Part shown: piece by piece, positions 43,272 through 55,571 of the stretch | Layout of the letters: each line of letters opens with the position of its first letter | Numbering within the stretch: position 1 is the first letter of the stretch | Assembly: GCA_963580285.1 (NCBI GenBank) | Contig: OY757014.1 | Span: 100,628,072 to 100,692,071 of the forward strand | DNA length: 64,000 nucleotides | From: Lucinisca nassula | Lineage: Eukaryota > Mollusca > Bivalvia > Lucinida > Lucinidae | Reading direction: 5' to 3' | Translations under genes and position numbers: made by a program | Notes under the pieces: generated by a model | The model's database searches: none | What the model was told of the DNA's origin: nothing | What the model saw: the letters and a program-made list of their open reading frames with translations, nothing else

Positions 43272-44636
43272 GCCCCGCGCCTGCCCGGGGGCTAGAAATA
43301 TGGCGGCTGCATTCGGGAGTGTGGCAGAGTGGTAAGACCCCACCGAAAACAGTCCCATTGCCGAGACCACCCGGTGCCTCGAAATAGGTGGCTGCCTTCA
43401 GGTTCTGTGGCAGTTGGGTAAAAGCCTCCAACATACAGAACAATCGTCCGTTCAACCGGTATTATTTTGTAATTCAATTTATTCAAATGCATCTTACCAA
43501 TTTTTTTACAATTCACTACGCGAGATCTATCCTTTTAAACCTTTCCTATCTCATGTTACTACCACGCTGCATTTGTACGTGTATCATCATTGTTGGTGGG
43601 TCGCGCACCACAAAGAAGAAACCTCATCTGTATATGTTTGTACTGTGTATGTGTCACTTTTTCATGCTCCTTCACTCTGCACATCAATGAAAGATGCATT
43701 TTGTATACGTTATTAGATAAGTAACTTGTCATTTCATGTTACCCCAAAGTTATTTTGTTACATCAATGTTAACAGAATTGGATACTTATCACGAAGTTCT
43801 GAAGTGTTTGTCATCATCTAACACAGCTTTATTCTTTATTAGTTTATAAAATCCTTTGTTCTCTCTGAAACTTACCACCTCAATAATTTCTTACCATAAT
43901 CGTGGATCTCATATTTAGCAAAGGATCTCCTGTTTTCAGAGCCAAGCTTTTATTTAAGCAAACGTTTTCGGCCTCCCTTGTCTGTAGGGAATAAAATATA
44001 CAGATCACTTTCCTTCTGTAGTGAATGGGGATGAAATTCCTTGTTGAAACAGGAGCCACTTGTTTGCCGTGAGTGGCGTCTCGTATGCTGGAAGAAGGGA
44101 TCCTGATGATTGAGAAAAGCCCAGGGATCTCCAGCTTTTCAACACATCATTTTGGCCCATATTTCAGATAGAAGAGGGGTTTGGGCTAGATCCGGCCTGA
44201 ATCAATCGGCTCAGTCGTGCCAAGCTCTAGAATCGCACAGCTTGTCCTTATCTTCCTTCTTTCTTTTTTACGTATCTTTATGGTACAAACCGGGTGTAAT
44301 TTTTTCTTATTCCTCTATCTTTGAGTGTTATTTGATGGGCGGCGGCTGATGGATCAATCGGTGGGCTTGTACTGGGGAAATTCAGCAGAAACTTCTGTGA
44401 GGGAGAGAATACGGGTGGGGATGGATTCCAACTGTTCATCAATTTTTCTTTGAAATCTAAGTGCATAGTTGGAAGACATAAAACAGAAGTGGAGCGGAAG
44501 GACTCTGGTCCTGTCATCGAGTATAATAGCAATGTAGCCTTGGCGTTGGAAATAGGAGATCCATTTCCATTAAACGTCCCCTTGTAGGGCTCCAAGGAGG
44601 GTGGGGCGCATAGCTATCGAAACAAAAAATTCAACC

Positions 44637-45894
44637 ATGGGATCCAACACTAGGAAAAGAGCTTTCTTAGACTTATCTGATGACGACCCGGAACCGACAA
44701 CTTTCACTTTTAAAGCAAACGAAAATTTTGCTAGATTCTTGGTGATTACGAGCAACGAAGGAAAGGCTGTTACTTCTCTTTCACCGTTTGTCATAGAAAA
44801 ACAAATTGAAGCACTTATCGGAACTCCTAAAAATGTTAAAAAACTAAAAAATGGTACCCTTTTGATCGAAACTAATAGAAAATCTCAAACAGAAAACCTC
44901 CTCAAAATCAATAAATTCTTTAACCTTAACGTCTCTGTCACGGAGCACAAAACCTTAAATTCATGTAAAGGAATAATCCGTGACAGAATGCTGAAACAAG
45001 AAACAGAAGCCAGTATTGTGGAATATTTAAAAGATCAAGGAGTAACAGCCTGTAAACGTTTCAAAATTAAAAAAGACGGCAATCTAATCGAAACAAATAC
45101 ACTTCTTCTGACTTTCAACACCACTTCGTTGCCGAAATCACTAAGGATATTTTACCGAATAATACCGGTTGAAATGTACGTACCAAATCCTCTGCGGTGT
45201 TTTAACTGTCAGAGGTTTGGTCACCATGAAAATGACTGTTCTGTCCCTGATGGGTCGGTTTGTGAGAAATGTGGTGGAACCGATCATCACACTCAAAACT
45301 GCAAGAACCCTCCAAAGTGCGTGAACTGCGGAAAAGATCATGTATCAAAATCCAACGTCTGTGAAGTGTGGAAAACAGAAAAAGAAATTATGAAAATTAA
45401 AGTCACACAAAACGTAACATATTTGGAAGCCAAGAAAATTCAGCAAAACAAACCAGAAACCACATTCGCCAAAGTTGTTCAATCACTTACCAGCAAACCT
45501 GAAACCAAAGAAACATCAACACAATTCAACGAAAAAGATTTCGAAATTAAACCCCATTCTAAAGTCATTACTTCTACTTTTAAACCCAAAACTACATCGT
45601 CGCAACCTACTTCTACACATCAATCAAGATCTGAAATAAAACCCTCAACTTCACAGACCAGTTCACAAGCACATACCAAAAATTCAAGCAGATCTCACTC
45701 CCGACCCAAATCAGGGACAGCAGATCAAAAAGAAAAAAAACGGCAAAGAAAAACATAAAGGATCAAACCCAAATAGTAAAGGGGCGTTGGCTGATCCAGT
45801 CAAATTGGCAAATCAGTACGGCACCCTAGAGGACATGGAATTGGAGGTGGACTCCTCCATGTTGTCTCAAAGTAATAGAAAATATAAGGATTAA
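44637..45894 (+). pseudogene. LINE ORF1, gag-like RNA-binding protein, one frameshift
   Basis: ORF1 proteins coat the element RNA and assist target priming. The ATG at 44637 is in the context ACCATGG; the frame is also open upstream to 44601 but without an ATG. A domain like those preceding the knuckles of I-group ORF1 (residues about 30-110, RFLVIT ... SPFVIEKQIEALIGTPKNVK) is followed by CCHC knuckles CFNCQRFGHHENDC (188-201), CEKCGGTDHHTQNC (209-222) and a variant CVNCGKDHVSKSNVC (228-242). The S/T/K-rich tail stops at 45758, but the next frame continues from the 8-A run at 45733-45740 to a stop at 45894 with NQYGTLEDMELE, a typical ORF1 end. One extra A explains the break. Only 32 bp then separate it from ORF2. 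Confidence 0.8.
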
Positions 45895-45926
45895 ATTCCT
45901 TATTTTAATCTTCTCTCCATTTAATC

Positions 45927-48900
45927 ATGGATAAGAAATCAATACTACAATGGAATTGTCGAGGACTGAAAGCCAATTTTAATGAACTTTTAATTTTATC
46001 TACACTTTTTTCTCCCAATGTCATTTGTCTCCAAGAAACTTTTTTGAAAACTACAGATAATATTAATTTCAAAGGTTACAGTATGTACAATCATATCACA
46101 ACGGATAATCAGAAGGCATCAGGAGGTACATCAATCCTGGTAAAATCTGACGTTCCTCATAGGAAAATAGATGTAAACACTAATTTACAAGCTGTTGCTG
46201 TAAACGTCACTTTATCCAAATCCATAACGATTTGTTCTGTCTACCTTCCACCACACTATAATTTTTCTAAACAAGAATTAGAAAATTTAACAAATCAATT
46301 ACCTAGTCCTTATATATTATTAGGAGATTTTAATAGCCACAGCAAATTATGGGGTTGCTCGGATACAAATGACAAAGGAGAAATCATAGAAAATTTTATT
46401 GCTGAAAATGATTTATGTTTATTTAACGATAAACAACCAACATATCTTCATTCTCCCACAAGAAATTATTTTGCTTTAGATCTTTCAATTTGCTCTCCAA
46501 ATATTTATCTAGATTTTGATTGGTCTGTTGTGGACGATCTCCATGGGAGCGATCATTTTCCGATAGTAATTGAAGAAATTGCATCGACCCATGAGGATCG
46601 TCACCCCAGATGGAATTTGAATAAAGCAAATTGGGAAAAGTTTAATCAATTATGTAATGAAAAACTCGACCCTGAACTTTTTAAAACTGCAAGTGATATA
46701 CAAGATTTTACTGATGAATTGATTGATATTGCTGAAAAATGTATTCCTAAATCCTCGACTTTTTCAAAAAGAAACAGACCTTGGTTTAATGATGAAGTTA
46801 AAACTTCAATCAATAAAAGAAAATCTGCATTACGAAAATTCAATAAACAACCAACAAAAGAAAATCTTATCCATGCCAAACATATGCGAGCTAAAGCTCG
46901 CAAAACAATAAAATCGGCCAAAAAAGCATCTTGGCAGCAATACGTCTCCAAACTGAATACCAGAACACCAACTAAGAAAATATGGGACATGATTCGAAAA
47001 ATTAGTGGCAAAAACAAATCAAATAAACATGTCCATATCAAATCAAACGGAAATATATGTTCAACGGCTAAAGACATTTCCAATGCCTTGGGGGAAAATT
47101 TTCAGAAAAACTCCTCTAGCTCAAACTATTCAGAAAATTTCCAAAATATTAAACAAGAACAAGAGAAAAAGAATTTAAATTTTTCCTCATTAAATCATGA
47201 AACATATAATTTACCTTTCACTACTAAAGAATTATTAGATGCTCTCCATAAATCTCATGATACTGCTGTTGGTCCTGACGACATACACTATCAAATTTTA
47301 AAACATTTACCCGCCAAGGCATTGGAAACATTATTAAATATTCTAAATGATATTTGGATCACTGGAAAATTCCCTGAAAAATGGAGAAAAGCTACCATTA
47401 TTCCTATTCCGAAACCTAATAAAGATCATACTGAAGCCACTAATTACAGACCTATTGCTTTAACAAGTTGCTTATGTAAAACAATGGAGAGAATGATTAA
47501 TGATAGGTTGGTTTGGTTCTTAGAATCAAACCAGCTTATCACTAAATTTCAAGCTGGTTTTAGAAAAAAACAGCTCTACTAATGATCATTTGATTCGCTT
47601 AGAATCATTTATACGTGATGCCTTTATCAAAAAAGAACATGTCGTAGCTGTATTCTTTGACCTAGAAAAGGCCTATGATACGACTTGGAAATATGGCATC
47701 ATGAAAGATTTACACAACTTGGGCCTTAAAGGCCGATTGCCACTTTTTGTTCAAAATTTCTTGTCCGATCGACAATTTAATGTTCGCATAGGAAATACAT
47801 TATCGGACACATTTGATCAAGAACAAGGTGTACCACAAGGTAGTATTTTATCACCAACCTTGTTCAGCATAAAAATTAATAATATAGTTAAATGTGTAAA
47901 AGACCCAGATTGTTCGCTTTTTGTTGACGATTTTGGAATTTTTTATCGTTCCAAAAATATGGAAACCATTGAATTTAAACTCCAAAGGTGTTTAAATAAT
48001 ATAGAAACTTGGGCAACAGAAAATGGTTTTAAATTTTCTAAAACAAAAACTCAGTGTGTTCATTTCTGCCAAATACGCAAGTTGCATTTAGATCCTGTAC
48101 TGACTATATACGGCAGTCCAATTCCAGTCGTCACTGAGGCGAAGTTTTTGGGTCTTTTATTCGATAGCAAATTGTCTTTTATTCCTCATATCAAAGCTTT
48201 GAAAGCTAAATGTTTAAAAGCTCTTGATATTCTTAAAGTCCTGTCCAGTTCCGACTGGGGAGGAGATCGCACTGTTCTTTTAAATCTGTATAGATCTTTA
48301 ATTCGTTCCAAATTGGACTATGGTTCCATAGTCTATGGATCTGCTAGGAAATCTTATTTAAAATCTTTGGATACTATACATCATCAAGGTTTACGTCTAG
48401 CACTCGGTGCATTTCGCACTTCACCTATTGAAAGTCTTTATGCTGAATCAAATGAACCATCACTTTATGTAAGAAGAGAAATTGTCTCTTCAATATGCTA
48501 CCAAATTAGCTGCTAATCCACGAAATTCAGCATATGACTCGGTTTTTAACCCAAATTATGAAAGATTCTACAATAACAAACCATCTGCTATAAAACCTCT
48601 TGGCCTGAGAATAAAGCCGTTACTCGAAGAGGCCAATATAAATATTCAAAATATACAATCGTTCGCTTTTCCATCGAAAGAACCATGGGTGTTGAAACCA
48701 CCAAGGATAATTTTAGACTTAGAAAAAAATAAAAAATCCGAAGTAGAATCTCATATATTTAAGAACGAATTTTTAGAAATCAAATCCAATTTTAAACATC
48801 ACATTCCCATTTACACTGACGGTTCGAAACAGGATGAGAAAGTTGCTTGTTCTGTCATTAGTCCGAATTTCACTGATAGCATTAGATTACCCGATAATAG

Positions 48901-49600
48901 CTCAATTTTTACTGCTGAAGCGAAAGCAATTGATATTGCATTGTATCATATTAGAGATCAGTATGAAAAACAATTTATCATTTTTTCAGATTCTCTTTCA
49001 GTTCTAAAGGCTCTTAAAGATCAACAGCACAGAAATCCCTTAATTCAACAAATTTTAAGAAAATTCCACTACCTTTCTCTCTCCAAGGAGATCATTTTCT
49101 GTTGGATTCCCAGTCACATCAATATTCGTGGAAATGAGTTGGCGGATTTAGAAGCTAAATCTGCTTTATCTTTGAATGTTACAAATTTTAAAATTCCCTT
49201 TTCAGATTTTAAATCTAACATTAATAAATATATCAAAAACAAATGTCAATCTATTTGGGAAAAAGAAACCGATAATAAATTATTCAAAATAGAACCTAAT
49301 TTTCACAGTAAATGCTCTTTCTCTAATTACAGTAGGAAAGACCAGACTAAAATTACCAGATGCCGTATTGGACACACAAGACTAACTCATTCTTACATAT
49401 TACAAAACGAACAAGCACCTTTCTGTGTATCCTGTAATGAACCGTTCACAGTTAATCACTTTCTCATTTCATGTGTAGAATTTTATCATATCCGCTCAAA
49501 ATATTTTAATGTTACAACAATGAAAGATCTTTTTAACGACATACCATCTTACCAATTAATCAATTTTCTTAAAGAAATCGGACTTTTTAACAAACTGTAA
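45927..49600 (+). pseudogene. LINE ORF2: APE endonuclease, RT, RNase H; two frameshifts
   Basis: Start at 45927 (ATGGATAAG). Frame 1 (45927-47582) has the APE endonuclease with QWNCRG (residues 8-13), QET (36-38), GDFN (133-136) and SDH (208-210), then the RT fingers (IPIPKPNK, NYRPIALT). Frame 2 (to 48516) has FDLEKAYDT, VPQGSILSPTLF and the RT active site FVDDF, an F in place of the usual Y or A. Frame 3 (48482-49600) has RNase H with YTDGS, TAEAK, SDS and NELAD, giving the D-E-D-D set, and a C-terminal C-x2-C-H-C finger (CVSCNEPFTVNHFLISC). The shifts lie at the 7-A run 47564-47570 and the A-run near 48478-48481. Each is explained by one extra A. As read the protein is not translatable in one piece. 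Confidence 0.85.
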
Positions 49601-49723
49601 TCATTAATATTTTAATTTTTAAACTTCAATAACAATTTTATATCTAATACCTAATTATTTTTAGACGCTATATGCCCTATTAGGGTTGAGCGTCTTTAAA
49701 CAAAATATCCATCCATCCATCCA

Positions 49724-51833
49724 TCAAAATCCTAGTTTGACATTCGATTTGGCGCTGAATATCGTATTTTGACATTCAAAATCCTAGTTTGACATTCGAT
49801 TTGGCGAGGAAAATCGTATTTTGTCATTCAAAATCCTAGTTTGACATTCGATTTGGCGAAGAAAATCGTATTTTGACATTCAAAATCCTAGTTTGACATT
49901 CGATTTGGCGAAGAAAATCGTATTTAGACATTCAAAATCCTAGTTTGACATTCGATTTGGCGAAGAAAATCATATTTTGACATTCAAAATTCTATTCTGA
50001 CATTCGATTTGGCGAAGAAAATCGTATTTTGACATTCAAAATCCTAGTTTGACATTCGATTTGGCGCTGAATATCGTATTTTGACATTCAAAATCCTAGT
50101 CTGACATTCGATTTGGCGCTGAATATCGTATTTTGACATTCAAAATTCTAGTTTGACATTCGATTTGGCGAAGAAAATCGTATTTTGACATTCAAAATCC
50201 TAGTTTGACATTCGATTTGGCGCTGAATATCGTATTTTGACATTCAAAATCCTAGTTTGACATTCGATTTGGCGAAGAAAATCGTATTTTGACATTCAAA
50301 ATCCTAGTTTGACATTCGATTTGGCGAAGAAAATCGTATTTTGACATTCAAAATCCTAGTTTGACAATCGATTTGGCGAAGAAAATCGTATTTTGACATT
50401 CAAAATCCTAGTTTGACATTCGATTTGGCGAAGAAAATCGTATTTTGACAATCAAAATCCTAGTTTGACATTCGATTTGGCGCTGAATATCGTATTTTGA
50501 CATTCAAAATCCTAGTTTGACATTCGTACTGGCGCTGAATATCGTATTTTGACATTCAAAATCCTAGTTTGACATTCGATTTGGCGAAGAAAATCGTATT
50601 TTGACATTCAAAATCCTAGTTTGACATTCGATTTGGCGAAGAAAATCGTATTTTGACATTCAATATCCTAGTTTGACATTCGATTTGGCGAAGAAAATCG
50701 TATTTTGACATACAAAATCCTAGTTTGACATTCGATTTGGCGAAGAAAATCGTATTTTGACATTCAAAATTCTATTTTGACATTCGATTTGGCGAAGAAA
50801 ATCATATTTTGACATTCAAAATCCTAGTTTGACATTCGATTTGGCGAAGAAAATCGTATTTTGACATTCAAAATCCTAGTTTGACATTCGATTTGGCGAA
50901 GAAAATCGTATTTTGACATTCAAAATCCTAGTTTGACATTCGATTTGGCGAAGAAAATCGTATTTTGACATTCAAAATCCTAGTTTGACATTCGATTTGG
51001 CGAAGAAAATCGTATTTTGACATTCAAAATCCTAGTTTGACATTCGATTTGGCGAAGAAAATCGTATTTTGACAATCAAAATCCTAGTTTGACATTCGAT
51101 TTGGCGCTGAATATCGTATTTTGACATTCAAAATCCTAGTCTGACATTCGATTTGGCGCTGAATATCGTATTTTGACATTCAAAATTCTAGTTTGACATT
51201 CGATTTGGCGAAGAAAATCGTATTTTGACATTCAAAATCCTAGTTTGATATTCGATTTGGCGAAGAAAATCGTATTTTGACATACAAAATCCTAGTTTGA
51301 CATTCGATTTGGCGCTGAATATCGTATTTTGACATTCAAAATCCTAGTTTGACATTCGATTTGGCGAAGAAAATCGTATTTTGACATTCAATATCCTAGT
51401 TTGACATTCGATTTGGCGCTGAATATCGTATTTTGACATTCAAAATCCTAGTTTGACATTCGATTTGGCGCTGAATATCGTATTTTGACATTCAAAATCC
51501 TAGTTTGACATTCGATTTGGCGAAGAAAATCGTATTTTGACATTCAAAATCCTAGTTTGACATTCGATTTGGCGCTGAATATCGTATTTTGACATTCAAA
51601 ATCCTAGTTTGACATTCGATTTGGCGCTGAATATCGTATTTTGACATTCAAAATCCTAGTTTTACATTCGATTTGGCGAAGAAAATCGTATTTTGGCATT
51701 CAAAATCCTATTTCGACATTCGATTTGGCGAAGAAAATCGTATTTTGACATTCAAAATCCTAGTTTGACATTCGAATTGGGTCCGAATATCGTATTTTGA
51801 AATTCAAAATCCTATTCTGACATTCTATTTGGC
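49724..51833 (+). repeat. 52-bp minisatellite, left arm part 2 (about 40 units)
   Basis: The array continues in phase after the LINE target duplication. The inner edge has a variant unit with CGAATTGGGTCCGAATATCG (51773-51792), similar to the outer junction module. Confidence 0.95.
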
Positions 51834-52660
51834 TGTACTGGGCCCCTTTGAGCGTGACCTTGATCCCCAAGGTCAAAGGTCAAAAAGTAGGACATGGGCA
51901 TATCTTCTAAACCGTTGGAGTTACACTTCTGAAACTTGGTCATTGGATGGTCCTTGGAATTTAGAGTGTACTGGGCCCCTTTGAGCGTGACCTTGATCCT
52001 CAAGGTCAAAGGTCAAAAAGTAGTACATGGTCATATCTTCTAAACCGTTGGAATAACACTTCTGAAACTTGGTCATTGGATGGTCCTTGGAATGTAGAAT
52101 GTACTGGGCCCCTTTGAGTGCATGCTTGGCACCAAGGTCAAAGGTCAAAAAGTAGGACATGGTCATATCTTCTAAACCGTTGGCGTTACACTTTTGAAAT
52201 TTGGTCATTGGATAGTCCTTGAAATGTAGGGTGTACTGGGCCCCTTTGAATATGACTTTGACCCCCAAGGTCAAAGGTCAACAACTAGGACATGTTGATA
52301 TCTTCTAAACCGTTGGAGTTACACTCCTGAAACTTGGTCATTAGATGGTCCTTAGAATGTCGAGTGTACTGGGCCCTTTTGAGTGTGACTTTGATCTCCA
52401 AAGTCACGGGTCAAAAAGGAGGACATGGTCATATCTTCTTAACCGGTGGAGTTACACTTCTGAAACTTGGCCATTGGATTGTCATTGGAATGTATGGTGT
52501 ACTGGGCCCCTTTAAGTGTGACCTTGACCCCCAAGGTCAAAGGTCAAAAAGCTGGCCATGGTCAGATCTTCTAAACCTTTGGAGTTACAATTCTGAAACT
52601 TGGTCATTGGATGGTCTTTGGAATTCGGAGTGTAGTATCCAAATTATGATTTGACCCCCT
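51834..52660 (+). repeat. 133-bp satellite with DR1 motif, six units
   Basis: TATCTTCTAAACCGTTGGAG starts near 51901, 52034, 52168, 52303, 52433 and 52565. Each unit contains CCCCAAGGTCAAAGGTCAAA, a direct repeat of AGGTCA with one-base spacing, and GTGTACTGGGCCCCTTTGAG. It is non-coding. Confidence 0.9.
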
Positions 52661-52717
52661 GGGGTTATGTAGAGCCGATCGTCCGCTTCAGAAGGGCGAA
52701 AATTGTGTTTTGTATTT

Positions 52718-52721
<4 letters not shown>

Positions 52722-52801
<80 letters not shown>
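52722..52801 (+). repeat. (GA)n microsatellite
   Basis: Forty uninterrupted GA dinucleotides. Confidence 0.95.
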
Positions 52802-52805
<4 letters not shown>

Positions 52806-52851
52806 AACAAGTATAGTAACGTAACAACACAAAGGACACACTCAAATGAGT

Positions 52852-53427
52852 CGCCCTCGTCCACCGGGGACTGAAGAAATAGATGAGCTACATGATGCTC
52901 CCACGCTGAATCCGACCGCATACGAATACTGGTAAACCGCTTGGACGATCTAAGCCTGCCCAGGCAAAGCGGTACGGACCATGCTTATAAACATCGGACG
53001 ACAGGCTTTTAGACGTCATTTTATCTCAATGTCGGGTAAAACTCACACAAAATCGGAAACAACGCCTCCAAAATGACCTATATTAAGTCCCCACCCATCG
53101 AGGCTTAAAGAAATATATGGGCTGCACGATGCTTCCACGCAGAGCTGATCGCGACCGAACATTAGTACTGGTAATCTGCTTAGAAGGCCTAAGCCTGCCC
53201 AGGAAAACTGCTGCGAGTCGGCCCGACCATGCATATAAACCCTTTTGGTTTTATATGACGGCAGGGATTGAGAAGTCATTTCATCTCAATTTTGGGTAGA
53301 AGTCTCACAAAATGGGAAGCAACGTCTTCAAAATGACCTAAATAGTGTTGACGGGGACGTTAAACCTCAAATCAAACACAATGACCTATACAGTGTTGAC
53401 GGGGACGTTAAACCTCAAATCAAACAA
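52852..53427 (+). mobile_element. Family C element containing a second family C element
   Basis: The outer copy runs 52852-53082 and resumes at 53391-53427 (ACAGTGTTGACGGGGACGTT). The inner copy (53083-53379) is complete. AATGACCTATA at 53072-53082 and 53380-53390 is its 11-bp target duplication. Confidence 0.85.
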
Positions 53428-53524
53428 AACAAAACACTCCAATGCGGTGTCTGATTATGCTCGTTGATTATAGATGATTTTCTAGTGTTCGTTCGAAACA
53501 GACTTTTTGTCTGAATCCTTGACC

Positions 53525-53590
53525 AACGTCTAAGCAACGTCGCATCAACATGAACACGAATACGACGCTGCAAAGAAGATAAAGTTTTAA
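53525..53590. repeat. Family N fragment
   Basis: ACGTCTAAGCAACGTCGCAT as at 12729. Confidence 0.5.
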
Positions 53591-53765
53591 CTTGACAAAT
53601 TCATATGTTTAAGGTCAATGTCACCCAAATCAAATAAAATCTTTTAAGTGGCAATGATATATCGAACCAAGTTCGACCAAATTTCATCTAAGGCGGTCCA
53701 TAAAGTATGTTCTATAAAAAGTCTATCCTTTGAAATCAAGGAAGACATCGCAGAACTGAAATTAT

Positions 53766-54051
53766 CATCACGAAAGCACGCCTATATAATTTTGACCCCC
53801 TTGAACCACACTTTTATACAGCAAAACTGGGGTATATAGGGTTAAACGCTATTTTTTCTTATTTATGATAAAAAAAAAAAAACTTAGATTCTGGGTACTC
53901 GATAGAACCGCCCCATCGAGTCGGTTTTATCGAGTCCCCGCAATCTAGGTTTCGAGCAGAAATAAGAAAAATATCAGAATTTTCAAAAGAAAAGTTATTT
54001 CTTTTGGATTTAAATTTCCAATACATTTAGACAGGGCCTGTTTTCGTAATG
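53766..54051 (+). mobile_element. Family B hairpin element (B10)
   Basis: The ends are CATCACGAAAGCACGCC and CCTGTTTTCGTAATG. The palindrome centre has changed to GATAGAACCGCCCCATCGAG / TCGGTTTTATCGAG, with matching changes on both arms. Confidence 0.75.
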
Positions 54052-54240
54052 GAAGTGTGTATGTTTCCTTGGGCAGACTAGCCATTTAGGCCTCATAAGT
54101 GACCCTCCGATATATTAAACATTCAACAGTGGCAACAATGATCCCAAAGGACAAGAAAATATAAATTACGCTATGATGTAGGATAGGGTGACTTTTTTAC
54201 GTCTGCCTTAACACCAGCTGCAGTGACGTACTATATAAAG
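54052..54240 (-). mobile_element. Decayed hammerhead-bearing element (D4)
   Basis: The reverse complement has GTCACTGCAGCTGGTGTTAA, TTATATTTTCTTGTCC, TTTGGGATCATTG and a ruined hammerhead (GGGTCACTTATGAGGCCTAA, with GAAA replaced). The core is lost, so it is inactive. Confidence 0.65.
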
Positions 54241-54323
54241 ATTATCATACGCATTTTTTTCATATTATACCCCATATGAGCTCGAGGGTTGATGTGGGGT
54301 ATGATATGCAATATGCCTTTTCG

Positions 54324-54547
54324 CAATACGAAAACACCCCTCTTACCCCCCTTGAACCTTAGGTTTACATAGGTAAAACCATTGGGGTTACAGGAGTATA
54401 CATTATTTCTTCTTTTCTTATTTCTCCTCTAAATCAGAGATTGTGGGTACTCGATAGAGCACCTCGTCGAGGCGGTTCTATCGAACCCCGCAATCTATGT
54501 TTTGAGAAGAAATAAAAAAAATATTACGCCGAAAAAAAAAAATGACA
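54324..54547 (+). mobile_element. Family B hairpin element (B11), right end lost
   Basis: The left end is CAATACGAAAACACCCC and the palindrome centre GTGGGTACTCGATAGAGCAC / GGCGGTTCTATCGA. It decays after ATTACGCCGAAAAA. It shares the GATAGA-type tip with B10. Confidence 0.7.
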
Positions 54548-54589
54548 ACACACATATTTTATACAGCATCTCATTTAGAGATGGCTTGA

Positions 54590-54790
54590 CGTTGCATCGA
54601 CGTTGCAGTGTGGTTATGTAGGTCGCGATCCAATTTCAACAAAAATACAACGTCTCTACAACGTCGCATTCTGACCTTGAACTGACATCGCAGTTACAAC
54701 GTTGTATCGATGTTGTGTTGTGTTGTGTTGCGACCTGAATACAAACAAATACCAATGTTGATCCGATGTCAGGCGTTTGCTTGGAAAATA
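54590..54790. repeat. Family N, ACGTTG-rich repeat
   Basis: Repeated TTGCATCGACGTTGCAG, ACAACGTCTCTACAACGTCG and GTTACAACGTTGTATCGATG. It is likely a decayed inverted-repeat element. Confidence 0.5.
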
Positions 54791-54876
54791 TCCTAAATCA
54801 TTAAAATAGTGTTATTTGGCCATTAAATCTAAATTTAAACAAAAATAATTAAATGGAGGCCTCGCTTATGTGGTCC

Positions 54877-55235
54877 GGCCTCGGTAGCTCAGTCGGGTGC
54901 GCGTCTGACTGGCGATGAGGAGGACGTTGGTTCGATTCTAGCCGGGGTCTACAGCATTCTTTCGTGGAAATTGATCATGAAATATTTTCTACCGCCATTA
55001 TCTCCCTTTCGCTGATTCAAGAAGGGCAGTTGTCAATTCTCGTTCTGGCGAAAGAATGTCCTCACGGACTACGCTCCAGGTTAGTTCACTGCAGAGGAGT
55101 CAAGATATTCACCAAAGGACTAGTACGGACTCCGTCTCGTTTACATTCAATGGAAACTTCACCTCAGATGAGGCTTAAGTTGAGTTCAGTGGAAACTTTG
55201 CCTCTGGTGAGTTCTCTGGAGACTTCGCCTTAGGC
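54877..55235 (+). mobile_element. tRNA-Ala-like SINE (SINE3)
   Basis: 54877-54950 folds as a tRNA: acceptor GGCCTCG/CGGGGTC (7 bp with two G-U), A box TAGCTCAGTCGG, B box GGTTCGATTC and loop CTGGCGA giving anticodon GGC (Ala). The D stem is weak and one anticodon-stem pair is broken. GGC is not a normal eukaryotic Ala anticodon, so a SINE head is likelier than a tRNA gene. The body with repeated TGGAAACTTCACCTCAGATG-like phrases extends to about 55235. Confidence 0.6.
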
Positions 55236-55571
55236 AAGTATCTTATGTGTTCATGTCAAGTGAGTAAGTCCGCTCTATCAAGCAGAGGTGGGGAGGACAT
55301 AATTTTGGTGCGAATTCCGTTTGCATCGGTGTTGGCGTCAGTGAACCCTGTGTTAACCAATGTGAAGCCTACATGGTGGCATTGCTGTGTTGAAGGATTT
55401 CATTTTAAAGGAAAAAGTCCCAAAACTGTCACTTTTGAGTAAAACACACTGTTTTCTCCGTTTCGCTAGATCCGCCTTCTAATATAGATAAATTACAGTT
55501 AAAGGCAACGTTGAGAACGTCCCAGCGTTTTTCTCCGTCATCGGCATCGGTATCCGTATTCTGTATTGGTG
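55236..55571. other. No gene recognised
   Basis: No recurrent motif or convincing frame. Confidence 0.35.

Larger units (their letters stand above)
43272..49723 (+). mobile_element. Full-length non-LTR retrotransposon, I group (I/Nimb-like)
   Basis: The element is flanked by TCAAAATCCTAG on both sides (43260-43271, 49724-49735), a 12-bp target duplication of the minisatellite. It has a 1.3-kb 5' region, ORF1, ORF2 and a short 3' region with hairpin GACGCT/AGCGTC (49664-49695) and an ATCC tail (about 49706-49723). ORF2 carries APE endonuclease, reverse transcriptase and RNase H; ORF1 has three zinc knuckles. The RNase H points to the I group rather than Jockey or CR1. The 5' end has ATGGCGGC (43300-43307), a YY1-like core, and TGGCAGAGTGG (43322-43332), resembling a pol III A box without a B box. 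The intact structure implies recent insertion. Confidence 0.85.
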
